A stretch of DNA of 64,000 nt, from NCBI GenBank assembly GCA_016845145.1, contig JAERTE010000020.1, positions 1 to 64,000 on the forward strand, given 5' to 3'. The notes below the pieces were generated by a model. It did no database searches, was not told the origin of the DNA, and saw only the letters and a program-made list of their open reading frames with translations. Positions 38,312 through 47,037 of this stretch are shown piece by piece. Numbering within the stretch: position 1 is the first letter of the stretch; each line of letters opens with the position of its first letter. The DNA is from Rhodospirillaceae bacterium. Lineage in GTDB: Bacteria > Pseudomonadota > Alphaproteobacteria > Rhodospirillales > Casp-alpha2. The position numbers and the translations under genes are program-made.

Positions 38312-39298
38312 ATGACCCAAGACCGACCGCGCGTGGTTGTCACCCGGAAATTACCGGACCCCATAGAAACGCGGATGATGGAGCTGTTTGATGTCCAGCT
38401 CAATCTGGACGACGAACCGATGCCTAAGGCAGACCTGATCGAAGCGGTGAAAACCGCCGATGTGCTGGTTTGTACGGTGACGGATCGGATCGATTCCGGC
38501 CTATTGTCCCAGGCGGGCGAAAACCTGCGCCTGATCGCCAACTACGGCACCGGTGTCGACCACATCGACCTGGCGTCCGCGCGGCAACGCGGCATTACGG
38601 TCACGAATACACCGGATGTGCTGACGGAAGATACCGCCGACATGACTATGGCGTTGCTGTTATCCGTGCCCAGGCGCCTGACGGAAGGTGAGCGACGGCT
38701 TCGTGCTGGCGATTGGAATGGTTGGTCGCCGACCGGCATGTTGGGCCATCGCATTTACGGCAAACGCCTCGGCATTATCGGCATGGGCCGTATCGGCACG
38801 GCGGTCGCCCGCCGAGCGCGTGGTTTCGGAATTTCCATCCACTACCACAACCGTCACCGTGTACACGAGGACACGGAACAGGAGTTGGAGGCCACCTATT
38901 GGGAGAGCCTTGACCAGATGCTGGCGCGCATGGACATGATTTCCGTCAACTGCCCGCATACGCCTGGAACCTACCATCTGCTGTCGGCGCGGCGGCTCAA
39001 GCTCTTGCAGGCGCACGCCGTGATCGTCAACACGTCTCGTGGTGAGGTGATCGACGAAAACGCGCTGACCCGTATGCTGGTCGGTGGCGAGATTTCCGGC
39101 GCCGGGCTCGATGTTTTCGAACACGAACCGGCGGTGAACCCGAAACTCCTGGCGCTTGATAACGTGGTCTTGCTGCCGCACATGGGCTCGGCCACGCATG
39201 AGGGCCGTATCGACATGGGCGAAAAGGTGCTGATCAATATCAAAACCTTCGTCGATGGTCATGCTCCGCCTGATCGTGTGCTTGGCGAAGGGTTCTAG
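38312..39298 (+). CDS. D-isomer-specific 2-hydroxyacid dehydrogenase (glyoxylate/hydroxypyruvate reductase-like)
   Basis: A 328-residue NAD(P)-dependent enzyme. The Rossmann motif is G157-M-G159-R-I-G162 in LGIIGMGRIGTAVARRA. The catalytic residues are R243 in NTSRGEVID, E272 in DVFEHEP and H290 in LLPHMGSAT. NYGTGVDHIDL is typical of glyoxylate/hydroxypyruvate reductases and related D-glycerate dehydrogenases. Position 181, shortly after the nucleotide-binding strand, is Arg (YHNRHR), which favours NADPH, as inferred from relatives. A nitroreductase-family gene follows after 6 bases. Confidence 0.9.
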   Translation: MTQDRPRVVVTRKLPDPIETRMMELFDVQLNLDDEPMPKADLIEAVKTADVLVCTVTDRIDSGLLSQAGENLRLIANYGTGVDHIDLASARQRGITVTNTPDVLTEDTADMTMALLLSVPRRLTEGERRLRAGDWNGWSPTGMLGHRIYGKRLGIIGMGRIGTAVARRARGFGISIHYHNRHRVHEDTEQELEATYWESLDQMLARMDMISVNCPHTPGTYHLLSARRLKLLQAHAVIVNTSRGEVIDENALTRMLVGGEISGAGLDVFEHEPAVNPKLLALDNVVLLPHMGSATHEGRIDMGEKVLINIKTFVDGHAPPDRVLGEGF

Positions 39299-39304
39299 AA
39301 CGCC

Positions 39305-40135
39305 GTGGATGATCTTGCGTCGTTGCTGCACGGCCGTTACGGACTTGATCTCAAGACCGACGCACCGCTCAACCCGACGCTTCAATCAATCCTCAATCAT
39401 CGCAGCTGCCGTTCCTATCTGGATCGGTCGGTGGATGACGAGTTGCTCCAAGTGCTACTCGCTTGTGCGCAATCCGCGCCAGCGAAGTCCAATCTGCAGC
39501 AATATTCCATTGTTGTCGTGCGTGACCCGGATCGACGCAGCCGCGTTGCGGACCTCGTCCCAGGCTTGTCACCGTGGTTCGAGAAGGCACCGGTATTTTT
39601 GGCCTTTCTGGGCGACGTGCGCCGCATCCGGCGCTTGGCGGAAAAGCGTGGCCACGACTATGCCAACAACAACGCCGATACATTTATGAACGCGGCTGTC
39701 GATGCGGCGTTGGCCATGCAGAATTTTATCGTCGCGGCGGAGAGCGCCGGGCTCGGCACCTGCCCCATCAGCATGATCCGCAACCGGATTGATGAATTTG
39801 CCGAAATTCTGAACCTGCCCGATGGTGTATTTCCGATCGCCGGGTTGACGCTGGGGTGGCCCGATTGGGGCGGCATGCCTTCCGTGCGGCTGCCGCAATC
39901 CATCGTCGTGCACCACGAGACATATGACGATGGCGCGCTGGATACTGAAATCGAAGCTCACGATGATCGCGCGCATGACCGCAAGCCGATCAAGCCCGGC
40001 AGCCAGCGCCACACGGATCGTTACGGCGTGCTGGAAAAATGCACCTGGTCGGAGAACGCAACCCGACAACTCTCCGAGCCGGAACGCGCCCACTTCACCG
40101 CATTCTTGAAATCCAAGGGGATTGAACTCAAGTAA
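39305..40135 (+). CDS. Nitroreductase-family FMN oxidoreductase
   Basis: A 276-residue flavoprotein. The N-terminal HRSCRSYLDRSVDDELLQVLLACAQSAPAKSNLQQYSIVVV contains the FMN phosphate site (residues noted in pieces), and AALAMQNFIVAAESAGLGTCPI is the usual central helix. The C-terminal extension after about residue 205 (charged, HDDRAHDRKPIKPGSQRH) is longer than in minimal members. GTG start, 6 bases after the dehydrogenase gene, so probably cotranscribed. The last 8 bases overlap the 3' end of the sensor-kinase gene on the other strand. The substrate is unknown. Confidence 0.85.
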   Translation: MDDLASLLHGRYGLDLKTDAPLNPTLQSILNHRSCRSYLDRSVDDELLQVLLACAQSAPAKSNLQQYSIVVVRDPDRRSRVADLVPGLSPWFEKAPVFLAFLGDVRRIRRLAEKRGHDYANNNADTFMNAAVDAALAMQNFIVAAESAGLGTCPISMIRNRIDEFAEILNLPDGVFPIAGLTLGWPDWGGMPSVRLPQSIVVHHETYDDGALDTEIEAHDDRAHDRKPIKPGSQRHTDRYGVLEKCTWSENATRQLSEPERAHFTAFLKSKGIELK

Positions 40136-42350
40136 CGGCGCGCTTCTCCACGGGCTCCATCATGCGCTCAGCAGGAAACAAAAGCCGTACCTCGGTTCCC
40201 TCATTTTGAACACTGCTCATCTCGACGCTGCCGCCTTGCTCCTCCATCAATGCTTTGACAATAGCAAGCCCCAAGCCGGTCCCACGGTCATTGTCGGCAT
40301 GCACCGAAATGGTGCGCGAGACAAACGGCTCAAAAATACGCGGCATGACATCCGGCGCCACGCCGACACCTGTATCCTTAACATACACCTCCATGCCGCC
40401 ATCATTTGCACGAGATGCCGACAAATTGATCGTTCCGCCTTCGGGCGTGAACTTGACGGCATTGGAGAGCAGGTTAAGAAGAATTTGCCGCAACCAGCGC
40501 GGGTCACTCCGCACCATTGGCAAAGCGTTCTCGACATCGACCTCAAGCTTGATCCCGTTTGCCCGCAATTGCGGCATGATCATCTTTTGACTTTCTTGAA
40601 ACGCGGTATCAATGGAGAACGGTTGTTCATCGTAGTCCTGCCGGCCGGCTTCAATCCGCGTGAAGTCCAAGAGTTCGTTGACGATCTGCAACAAGTGCTC
40701 GCCGGCGCTGCGAATATCGCCCACATATTCTGATTTCTTGCTATCACTCAGTTGGCCGCTAATGGTCTGCAGCATGGCGGCAAAACCGATTATGGCGTTC
40801 AGGGGGGTGCGCAGATCATGGCTCATATTGGCCAGGAAATGGGTTTTTGCGGCGTTCGCGGCTTCGGCTTCCGTGCGTGCCGCGATCAAGTCGCGGAGGT
40901 GACGGTCGTTGGTCAATACAATTGCCGCCAAGCCGGCGCTGGCTTCAAGCGCGGTCAATTCCGCTTCGGTAGGGGATTTGGGGCTGTTGTAGTATAGCGC
41001 GAACGTGCCCATAACTTCGTCGCTATTGGACAGAATCGGTTGTGACCAACAGGCACTAAACCCGGCCTGCCGTGCCAAATCCCGATAATCTTCCCAATAG
41101 GGATGCTCGAATACATCGGCGACAATCACGCGCTTGCCCTGAAAGGCGGCCGTGCCGCACGACCCGACACCATCTCCGATGGGCAAGCCCTCAATGGCTT
41201 CGTTGTAAAAATCAGGCATTCGGTTCTCTGCGCCGCTCCACAACTTTCCGTCGCGGCAAACCAGAATGGTGGCGATCATGTCCGGAAACTGACTCTCGGC
41301 GAACCCGATCAACGACTGAAAAACCGCGTTTAGCGGCTCGCCCGACGCGACACGTTTTAAAAGTTCCTGCTCGCCCATCAATATTGCATTGGAACGATCA
41401 AGGGCCTCGGTACGCTCGCGGATACGGGCGTCGAGAAGCTCATGCTCGGACTGCAGGTTTTCATCGAGTATCTGGTATCTCTTGACCGTCGCGCCGAGCA
41501 GCAATCCGACAAAACTCAGCGTGAACAGAAACCCATGCAGAAATAACAAGCTCTCCGTCGGTGTCGCCGCAACAAACGGCCCTCGACCCATGGCCATCGC
41601 ACCGATAGAAATGCTGGCAACGATCAGAACACAAGCCGTGACGCCCAATTGACCAAAACGGAAACCCGCCCAAATCACCAAGGGAAACGCCACATACGAA
41701 AGTGTGAAGAATAGAGGTGTTGAGTTTTTGATGCTGAAAACCGCCAAGCCGATCAACACGCTCAAACCGGCCAGAATGAACGCTTCGAACATCTGGGCAC
41801 GATACGCATCCACCCCTTTGGCCTGACTGAAGACCAAAAGCGCCGAGCCCAACAGCATGACACCCATGGCATCGCCAACCCACCATGTGCCGAATGCCTG
41901 CCACAATCCATCCGCCGAAATGATGCCGCTGGCGTACAAACCCATCGTCCCCAGCCCGGCACTGGCGACCGGCGTCAGTAGGACAGCGATGGCGGTAAAT
42001 CGAAGAACATCACGCTGACTGCTCATCAGCGGTTTGAAATCTCCGATCCGGCGCAACAGAACATAGGCCAAAACCGCCGGCAGCGGATTGCCAATCGTGG
42101 TCGCCGCAACGAACTCCCAAGAGGCCCCGGCCCAGACGTTGACCAACAGCGCGCCCAACGCGAGCCCGGGCCATGCTCTCAGGCCAAAGAAGAATAGACA
42201 AAAAACGGCAAACCCTGTCGGCGGCCAGACCAAGGTGACGTTATTGCCGATGACCGCCATGGAAAGGCCAAGTAGCCCGATCACGGCATAGATTCCGGCA
42301 ATGCCGACAGTCAAGAACACGCCGCGCAGACTACCTTTTCCAGAGTTCAT
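40128..42350 (-). CDS. MASE1-GAF sensor histidine kinase
   Basis: A 740-residue inner-membrane kinase. Residues 10-290 contain eight or nine hydrophobic helices in the MASE1 pattern (VWPPTGFAVFCLFFFGLRAWPG and GTWWVGDAMGVMLLGSALL, seen in pieces). A coiled coil and a GAF domain (about 330-480, with VIVADVFEHPYWEDYRDLA) follow. HisKA has the phosphate-accepting H511 in HFLANMSHDLRTPLNAIIGF. The HATPase domain has DTGVGVAPDVMPRIFEPF and GTGLGLAIVKALMEEQGG. No receiver is fused and no response regulator gene adjoins. MASE1 is an integral sensor of unknown signal. Confidence 0.92.
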   Translation of the reverse strand: MNSGKGSLRGVFLTVGIAGIYAVIGLLGLSMAVIGNNVTLVWPPTGFAVFCLFFFGLRAWPGLALGALLVNVWAGASWEFVAATTIGNPLPAVLAYVLLRRIGDFKPLMSSQRDVLRFTAIAVLLTPVASAGLGTMGLYASGIISADGLWQAFGTWWVGDAMGVMLLGSALLVFSQAKGVDAYRAQMFEAFILAGLSVLIGLAVFSIKNSTPLFFTLSYVAFPLVIWAGFRFGQLGVTACVLIVASISIGAMAMGRGPFVAATPTESLLFLHGFLFTLSFVGLLLGATVKRYQILDENLQSEHELLDARIRERTEALDRSNAILMGEQELLKRVASGEPLNAVFQSLIGFAESQFPDMIATILVCRDGKLWSGAENRMPDFYNEAIEGLPIGDGVGSCGTAAFQGKRVIVADVFEHPYWEDYRDLARQAGFSACWSQPILSNSDEVMGTFALYYNSPKSPTEAELTALEASAGLAAIVLTNDRHLRDLIAARTEAEAANAAKTHFLANMSHDLRTPLNAIIGFAAMLQTISGQLSDSKKSEYVGDIRSAGEHLLQIVNELLDFTRIEAGRQDYDEQPFSIDTAFQESQKMIMPQLRANGIKLEVDVENALPMVRSDPRWLRQILLNLLSNAVKFTPEGGTINLSASRANDGGMEVYVKDTGVGVAPDVMPRIFEPFVSRTISVHADNDRGTGLGLAIVKALMEEQGGSVEMSSVQNEGTEVRLLFPAERMMEPVEKRAVT

Positions 42351-42491
42351 CGCAGCCTCTGGATCATACGGGCACGAGGGTTTTCGAATCGGAAAATGAT
42401 ATGCCCCCCAATGCCAATCTCCTTTTATTTAAGCACATGGTTTGAACCGTTAAAAGCGGCCCTCAGAACATGCCTAAGGATACCGATTATC

Positions 42492-42938
42492 CTAAATGAA
42501 AATGATCGCGCCATCGCGGGATGCATCCGTGAGAAAGGTCACCACGCCGCCCTCTTCCACCGGCACGTCGTCGCGCAATCTGCCGCGCTCCAGATCAAGG
42601 GCACGTAAACCCATTTCGCAAACCAGGAACCGCACCTCCATGGTGACGCACGCAGCTAAAAGCTCCTCGAATGTCGCCACCTTGCGTTTTTCATAATCGG
42701 CATCGCGCTCGGCGCCGGTCCCGGAGCCGTCGGATAAAGGCATTTCCGCCCACCCGGGTTTATTGCCCGCATCAGACATCATGAGCGCCCGGCTCGCCTG
42801 CATCGTGAAGAAAAGTGTCGCCGGTCGACCGATGGCCGCCGCTCCCGAGGCCATCACCAGCGCGTAATGCACCTTATCAAAGTGCCTGTCATAGACGACG
42901 ATAGACAACTTGTCCGGGCTATCGGTGGGCTCACTCAT
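42492..42938 (-). CDS. DsrE-like sulfur-relay family protein
   Basis: A 148-residue cytoplasmic protein with the DsrE/DsrF-like fold pattern: a start KLSIVVYDRHFDKVHYALVMASGAAAIGRPATLFFT (in pieces) and the cysteine segment RFLVCEMGLRALDLE. That cysteine stands where sulfurtransferases of this family carry persulfide. It ends GVVTFLTDASRDGAIIFI. It begins 8 bases after the ThiF/MoeB-like gene, in a run with cysK, which supports a role in sulfur transfer. Neither a DsrF nor a DsrH partner is present. Confidence 0.8.
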   Translation of the reverse strand: MSEPTDSPDKLSIVVYDRHFDKVHYALVMASGAAAIGRPATLFFTMQASRALMMSDAGNKPGWAEMPLSDGSGTGAERDADYEKRKVATFEELLAACVTMEVRFLVCEMGLRALDLERGRLRDDVPVEEGGVVTFLTDASRDGAIIFI

Positions 42939-42946
42939 GGAACACC

Positions 42947-43750
42947 CTATTCATGGATAGACAGATCCGTAATCGTCGGGTTGTCGCCGCAAAGCGGGCA
43001 GCCGGGATCGGGGTTGACCTTGATCTTTCGCACATCTGCGCCCAGTCCGTCGCAAATCAAAAGAGAACCCGCCAAGCTCTCGCCGATGCCCAAAAGTTCC
43101 TTGATCACTTCCGTCGCCTGAAATGAACCGACCATGCCGCACATGGCGCCCATGACACCGGCTTCGGCGCAGGTGGGGATTTGGCCCGGCGGCGGCGGTT
43201 CGCGGAACAGGCACCGGTAGCAGGGCCCGACGTTTTTTCCGTCGTCACCGGGAAATGGCTTGTAGGTGGCAATCTGCGCATCAAACCGGAGAATGGCTGC
43301 CGAAACCAACGGCTTTTGGGCAAAGTAGCACGTATCGTTGATCAGAAAACGTGTCGAGAAATTATCCGACCCATCCGCAACGAGATCATACCGGCCGATC
43401 AGGTCGGCGGCATTGCTCGCGTCAATGCGGAATTGATGCGCTTGCAGCGTGACGTCGGGATTGATCGCACCAACGGCTTCGGCGGCGCTTTCGACCTTCG
43501 GTTTACCGACGTCGGCAGTATGGTGCAGCACTTGGCGCTGCAGGTTGGAAAGATCGACCGTATCGTCATCGACTACGCCGATGGTGCCAATGCCCGCCGC
43601 AGCCAGATACAGGATCAACGGCGAGCCCAATCCGCCCGCGCCGACGACCAACACTTTCGAATTCAACAATCGCTCTTGGCCTGTGCCGCCCACTTCCGGC
43701 AAAAGGATATGCCGGGCGTAGCGGTTGATCTGTTCTTCGGTGAAGTCCAC
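42947..43750 (-). CDS. ThiF/MoeB/HesA-family adenylyltransferase
   Basis: A 267-residue E1-like enzyme that adenylates the C-terminus of a ubiquitin-like sulfur carrier (MoaD, ThiS or CysO type). The ATP-binding GAGGLGSPLILYLAAAGIG, DLSNLQRQVLHHTADVGKPK and the specificity segment DGSDNFSTRFLINDTCY are present. The zinc-binding cysteines CYRC and CPLC are also present. No rhodanese domain is fused. The gene follows cysK by 11 bases and precedes the DsrE-like gene, so sulfur-carrier activation for cysteine or cofactor synthesis is plausible. Whether the carrier is MoaD, ThiS or a CysO-like protein is open. Confidence 0.9.
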   Translation of the reverse strand: MDFTEEQINRYARHILLPEVGGTGQERLLNSKVLVVGAGGLGSPLILYLAAAGIGTIGVVDDDTVDLSNLQRQVLHHTADVGKPKVESAAEAVGAINPDVTLQAHQFRIDASNAADLIGRYDLVADGSDNFSTRFLINDTCYFAQKPLVSAAILRFDAQIATYKPFPGDDGKNVGPCYRCLFREPPPPGQIPTCAEAGVMGAMCGMVGSFQATEVIKELLGIGESLAGSLLICDGLGADVRKIKVNPDPGCPLCGDNPTITDLSIHE

Positions 43751-43761
43751 TGGCGTGATCC

Positions 43762-44739
43762 CTATTCCAGCCCGTCGAACAATTGTGTCGAGAGGTAACG
43801 TTCGGCGAATGAGGGCAGAATAACGATGATGGATTTACCGTCCATTTCAGGCCTCTCACCGATTTCCAACGCCGCGGCAAGTGCCGCGCCCGACGAAATA
43901 CCGATAGGCAGGCCTTCCAGCCTGGCCGCCTTGCGGGCCATGGCGAAGGAGGACTCGTTGCCGATTTTCAGGGTTTCATTGATCAGGCTCATATCCAGGA
44001 TGTCTGGCACGAAACCCGCGCCGATCCCTTGGATCTTATGCGGCCCCGGCGTGCCGCCGGAGAGCACGGGGCTGTCTTCGGGCTCCACGGCGACGGTATA
44101 GAGGTCCGGGTTTCGCTCACGCAACACCTCCGCGATACCCGAAACGGTGCCGCCCGTGCCGACCCCCGAAATCAAAACATCCACCTTCCCATCCGTGTCC
44201 GTCCAGATTTCCTCGGCCGTTGTGCGACGGTGGATATCCAGGTTGGCCGGGTTCTCAAACTGCTGCAACATGACGGCACCTGGCGTCGTGTCGACGAGTT
44301 CCTGGGCGCGGTCGATAGCGCCCTGCATGCCAAGACCGGCGGGTGTCAGCTCAATCTCGGCACCCAGCAGCATCAGCATCTTGCGCCGCTCGATGGACAT
44401 GCTTTCTGGCATGGTCAGGACCAACCGGTATCCCTTGGCGGCGCAGACGAACGCCAGTGCAATGCCCGTATTGCCCGATGTCGGTTCGACCAACAGCGGG
44501 TCTTCTCCGATTCGTCCGTCAAGCTCGGCGGCTTCGATCATTGCCAGGCCGATGCGGTCTTTGACCGAACCCAGCGGATTGAAAAACTCACATTTACCGA
44601 GGATTTCTGCATTCACATTAGCATCGGCCGCCAACCGGCTTAGGCGCACCAATGGCGTTGCACCAATCGTATCTACGATGGTGTCGAAAATCTTCCCGCG
44701 GACCTGGGCTTTCGCGCCCTCAGTATTGTCGTTCATCAT
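43762..44739 (-). CDS. cysK: Cysteine synthase A (O-acetylserine sulfhydrylase)
   Basis: A PLP enzyme of 325 residues making cysteine from O-acetylserine and sulfide. K60 in [19 protein letters not shown] is the Schiff-base lysine. [20 protein letters not shown] is the substrate loop and [18 protein letters not shown] binds the PLP phosphate. Two adjacent ATG codons open the gene. It lies 65 bases after an Rrf2-type regulator and directly before the ThiF/MoeB and DsrE-like genes. A CysM-type specificity is less likely given the loop sequence. Confidence 0.94.
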   Translation of the reverse strand: MMNDNTEGAKAQVRGKIFDTIVDTIGATPLVRLSRLAADANVNAEILGKCEFFNPLGSVKDRIGLAMIEAAELDGRIGEDPLLVEPTSGNTGIALAFVCAAKGYRLVLTMPESMSIERRKMLMLLGAEIELTPAGLGMQGAIDRAQELVDTTPGAVMLQQFENPANLDIHRRTTAEEIWTDTDGKVDVLISGVGTGGTVSGIAEVLRERNPDLYTVAVEPEDSPVLSGGTPGPHKIQGIGAGFVPDILDMSLINETLKIGNESSFAMARKAARLEGLPIGISSGAALAAALEIGERPEMDGKSIIVILPSFAERYLSTQLFDGLE

Positions 44740-44804
44740 CCCATCCCTTCGCTAGTCGGCCTGTGATGGCCGGCCTTTGGCGGCGCTTCCATCCTTTGTT
44801 TCAC

Positions 44805-45260
44805 CTAGATCGTGAAGTCGAGAGTACGGCGACCCTCGCTTTCCACACCTTCACCGCGCGCCTTGTCACACAAGTCGTCAATAGTGGTCGAGTCCAAATG
44901 GGTCATCATCTCATCTTGCAGTTCATCCCATAACGGCTGCACGACTTTCTGGCCCAAATCCGACTCCGACAAGTTCTTGTCAGATCCTTCTGTCACTTCC
45001 ACTGAACGAACCACGCGTGCGATATCACCGACACTGATGCGACGACGTTCGCGCGCCAACCGGTATCCGCCGCGCGGACCACGCACGCCCACCAAAATCC
45101 CCTCGCGTACGAGCTGCTGCAGCGCCTGCTCCAGATAACGGCGCGGAATACCCTGCCGACGGGTGATTTCACGGCTCTGCACAGGCTCTGCACCGGCGTG
45201 GTAGGCGATATCGAGAACCGCCTCGATGGCATAGAGCGCCTTTTTCGATAATCGGAACAT
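44805..45260 (-). CDS. Rrf2-family regulator without IscR cluster cysteines
   Basis: A 151-residue winged-helix transcription factor. It starts MFRLSKKALYAIEAVLDIAYHAG. The DNA-recognition helix segment is ITRRQGIPRRYLEQALQQLVREGIL and the wing is VRGPRGGYRLARERRRISV. IscR, NsrR and RirA hold an iron-sulfur cluster through three cysteines after the wing; here that loop (SVEVTEGSDKNLSESDLG) has none. It therefore probably works like CymR, which senses cysteine synthesis through contact with CysK. The adjacent cysK supports this. Start at 45260 has a GGGG ribosome site; the open extension to 45344 is not used. Confidence 0.87.
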   Translation of the reverse strand: MFRLSKKALYAIEAVLDIAYHAGAEPVQSREITRRQGIPRRYLEQALQQLVREGILVGVRGPRGGYRLARERRRISVGDIARVVRSVEVTEGSDKNLSESDLGQKVVQPLWDELQDEMMTHLDSTTIDDLCDKARGEGVESEGRRTLDFTI

Positions 45261-45271
45261 GGTGTTTCCCC

Positions 45272-45730
45272 TTAACCTGTTCCTGTTGATCCAAAACCGC
45301 CACCGCCTCGCACGGTGTCGTCGAGCGTGGCCATTTCGCGCCATTCTGCGCGGGTCACCGGCGCCACCACCATTTGCGCGATGCGCATGCCGCGTTCAAT
45401 CGTGAACGGCTCTTGGCCGTGATTGATCAAAATAACGCCAACCTCTCCGCGGTAGTCGGCATCAATCGTGCCAGGACTGTTGAGTGCGGTGATGCCGTGC
45501 TTGATGGCAAGGCCCGAGCGCGGCCGCACTTGTGCCTCAAACCCTGAAGGGAGCGCAATGGCGATACCCGTGGGCACCAAAGCTCGAGCACCCGGCTCTA
45601 ACACCATATCGTCATCGACGGCCGCCAGCAGGTCCGCGCCGGCGCTATCGATTGTAGCGTAGGCCGGCAAGGACAAATCGTGCCCGTGCGCAAGGCGTTG
45701 CAGTTCAATGACCACTGTTCCACCCGTCAT
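45272..45730 (-). CDS. dut: dUTP diphosphatase
   Basis: Hydrolyses dUTP to dUMP, keeping uracil out of DNA. It has 152 residues with all five trimeric-dUTPase motifs, including SAGADLLAA (motif 1), [10 protein letters not shown] (motif 2), [19 protein letters not shown] (motif 3), [13 protein letters not shown] (motif 4) and the Gly-rich C-terminal GGGGFGSTG (motif 5). The ATG overlaps the coaBC stop, so the two are coupled. Confidence 0.97.
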   Translation of the reverse strand: MTGGTVVIELQRLAHGHDLSLPAYATIDSAGADLLAAVDDDMVLEPGARALVPTGIAIALPSGFEAQVRPRSGLAIKHGITALNSPGTIDADYRGEVGVILINHGQEPFTIERGMRIAQMVVAPVTRAEWREMATLDDTVRGGGGFGSTGTG

Positions 45731-46947
45731 CAGGCGATCTCCGTTTCAGGTGACAGCCTGTCGGCAATGCGCTGGGCCAACCGCACACCGACTTCTGTTT
45801 TGCTGAGCGCCGGCCAATCTTCGCTGCCACCCACCGTGATCAGGTGCACGGTGTTGCTGTCACCGGCGAAGGTTCCCGTCTCGGGCGAAACATCGTTGGC
45901 GACAATCCAATCACAGCCTTTGCGCGCCAATTTGGCTTCGGCGTTGGCAATAACATCCTCGGTTTCCGCTGCAAAACCGACCACGAGATCGGGTCGCGTG
46001 TCGCCGGCTTGCGATATCGTCGCCAAGATGTCGGGATTTTCCGCCAACTGCAGTGGCGGTGGTGCATCGCCGGGAGTCTTCTTCAATTTTTCCGCCGCTT
46101 CCCTGGCCACCCGCCAATCACATACGGCGGCGGCGCAGACAGCCACATCGACCGGCAGCGCGGCTTCGCAGGCGGCCAGCATTTCCGCCGCCGATTCTAC
46201 ATGCACGCTTGTGACCCCGACCGGGTCGGGAAGTCTTGTGGGGCCGCTGATCAATGTTGTTTCGGCTCCCAGGGCGGCAAGTGCGGCGGCGATCGCATGG
46301 CCCTGCTTTCCCGATGAGCGGTTGGCGATATAGCGCACTGGATCGATGGGCTCATAGGTGGGGCCGCTGGTCACCAGGGCGCGCTTGCCAGCCAATGTGT
46401 TGCCCTCGGCAAAGAAGTCTTCCAGCGCTGCGACGATATCCAGTGTATCGGTCATGCGACCCATGCCGTATTCGCCGCATGCCATGTCGCCCTCGACGGG
46501 GCCGATCATGGTAACGCCGCGAGAGCTGAGCGTGGCGACGTTGGCCTGCGTGGCCGCGTGTTCCCACATGCGAACGTTCATGGCCGGCGCGGCGAGGACC
46601 GGTTTGTCGGTCGCGAGCAGCACCGTCGTCGCCAGGTCATTGGCTTCACCGTGCGCCATTTTTGCCAAGATGTTGGCCGTTGCCGGCGCCACCAGCAACA
46701 CGTCCGCTTCGCGGCTGAGTTGGATATGCCCCATCTCATGTTCATCGGTGAGTGAGAAGAGATTGTCGTAGACTTTATCTTCGGTGACGGCTCCCAAGGC
46801 CAGCGGCGTCACAAACTGCTTGGCCGCATCGCTTAACACGCAACGCACGCTTGCACCGCGCTCACGAAGCCGGCGCACGAGATCAGGGCATTTGTAGGCT
46901 GCAATACCGCCGGTGACGATCAGCAGAATTCTTTTACCATTCAACAC
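45730..46947 (-). CDS. coaBC: Bifunctional phosphopantothenoylcysteine decarboxylase / phosphopantothenate--cysteine ligase
   Basis: Two steps of coenzyme A synthesis. About 405 residues from the GTG at 46947, which has AGGA nine bases before it and yields the standard start [19 protein letters not shown]; the frame stays open to 47037 but that part lacks family character. The N-terminal flavoprotein decarboxylase has [18 protein letters not shown] and [10 protein letters not shown], with the active Cys in [13 protein letters not shown]. The C-terminal ligase has the dimer motif [15 protein letters not shown] and AAAVCDWR. It overlaps dut at its 3' end. Confidence 0.95.
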   Translation of the reverse strand: MLNGKRILLIVTGGIAAYKCPDLVRRLRERGASVRCVLSDAAKQFVTPLALGAVTEDKVYDNLFSLTDEHEMGHIQLSREADVLLVAPATANILAKMAHGEANDLATTVLLATDKPVLAAPAMNVRMWEHAATQANVATLSSRGVTMIGPVEGDMACGEYGMGRMTDTLDIVAALEDFFAEGNTLAGKRALVTSGPTYEPIDPVRYIANRSSGKQGHAIAAALAALGAETTLISGPTRLPDPVGVTSVHVESAAEMLAACEAALPVDVAVCAAAVCDWRVAREAAEKLKKTPGDAPPPLQLAENPDILATISQAGDTRPDLVVGFAAETEDVIANAEAKLARKGCDWIVANDVSPETGTFAGDSNTVHLITVGGSEDWPALSKTEVGVRLAQRIADRLSPETEIA

Positions 46948-47037
46948 AGGTACATTTCCTGATTTCACGAAATTTTGGTGTGATACATTAGTATTTGCCG
47001 ACAGTGCGTGCAAGCACCCCGTTAGGGCGGCAGACAC

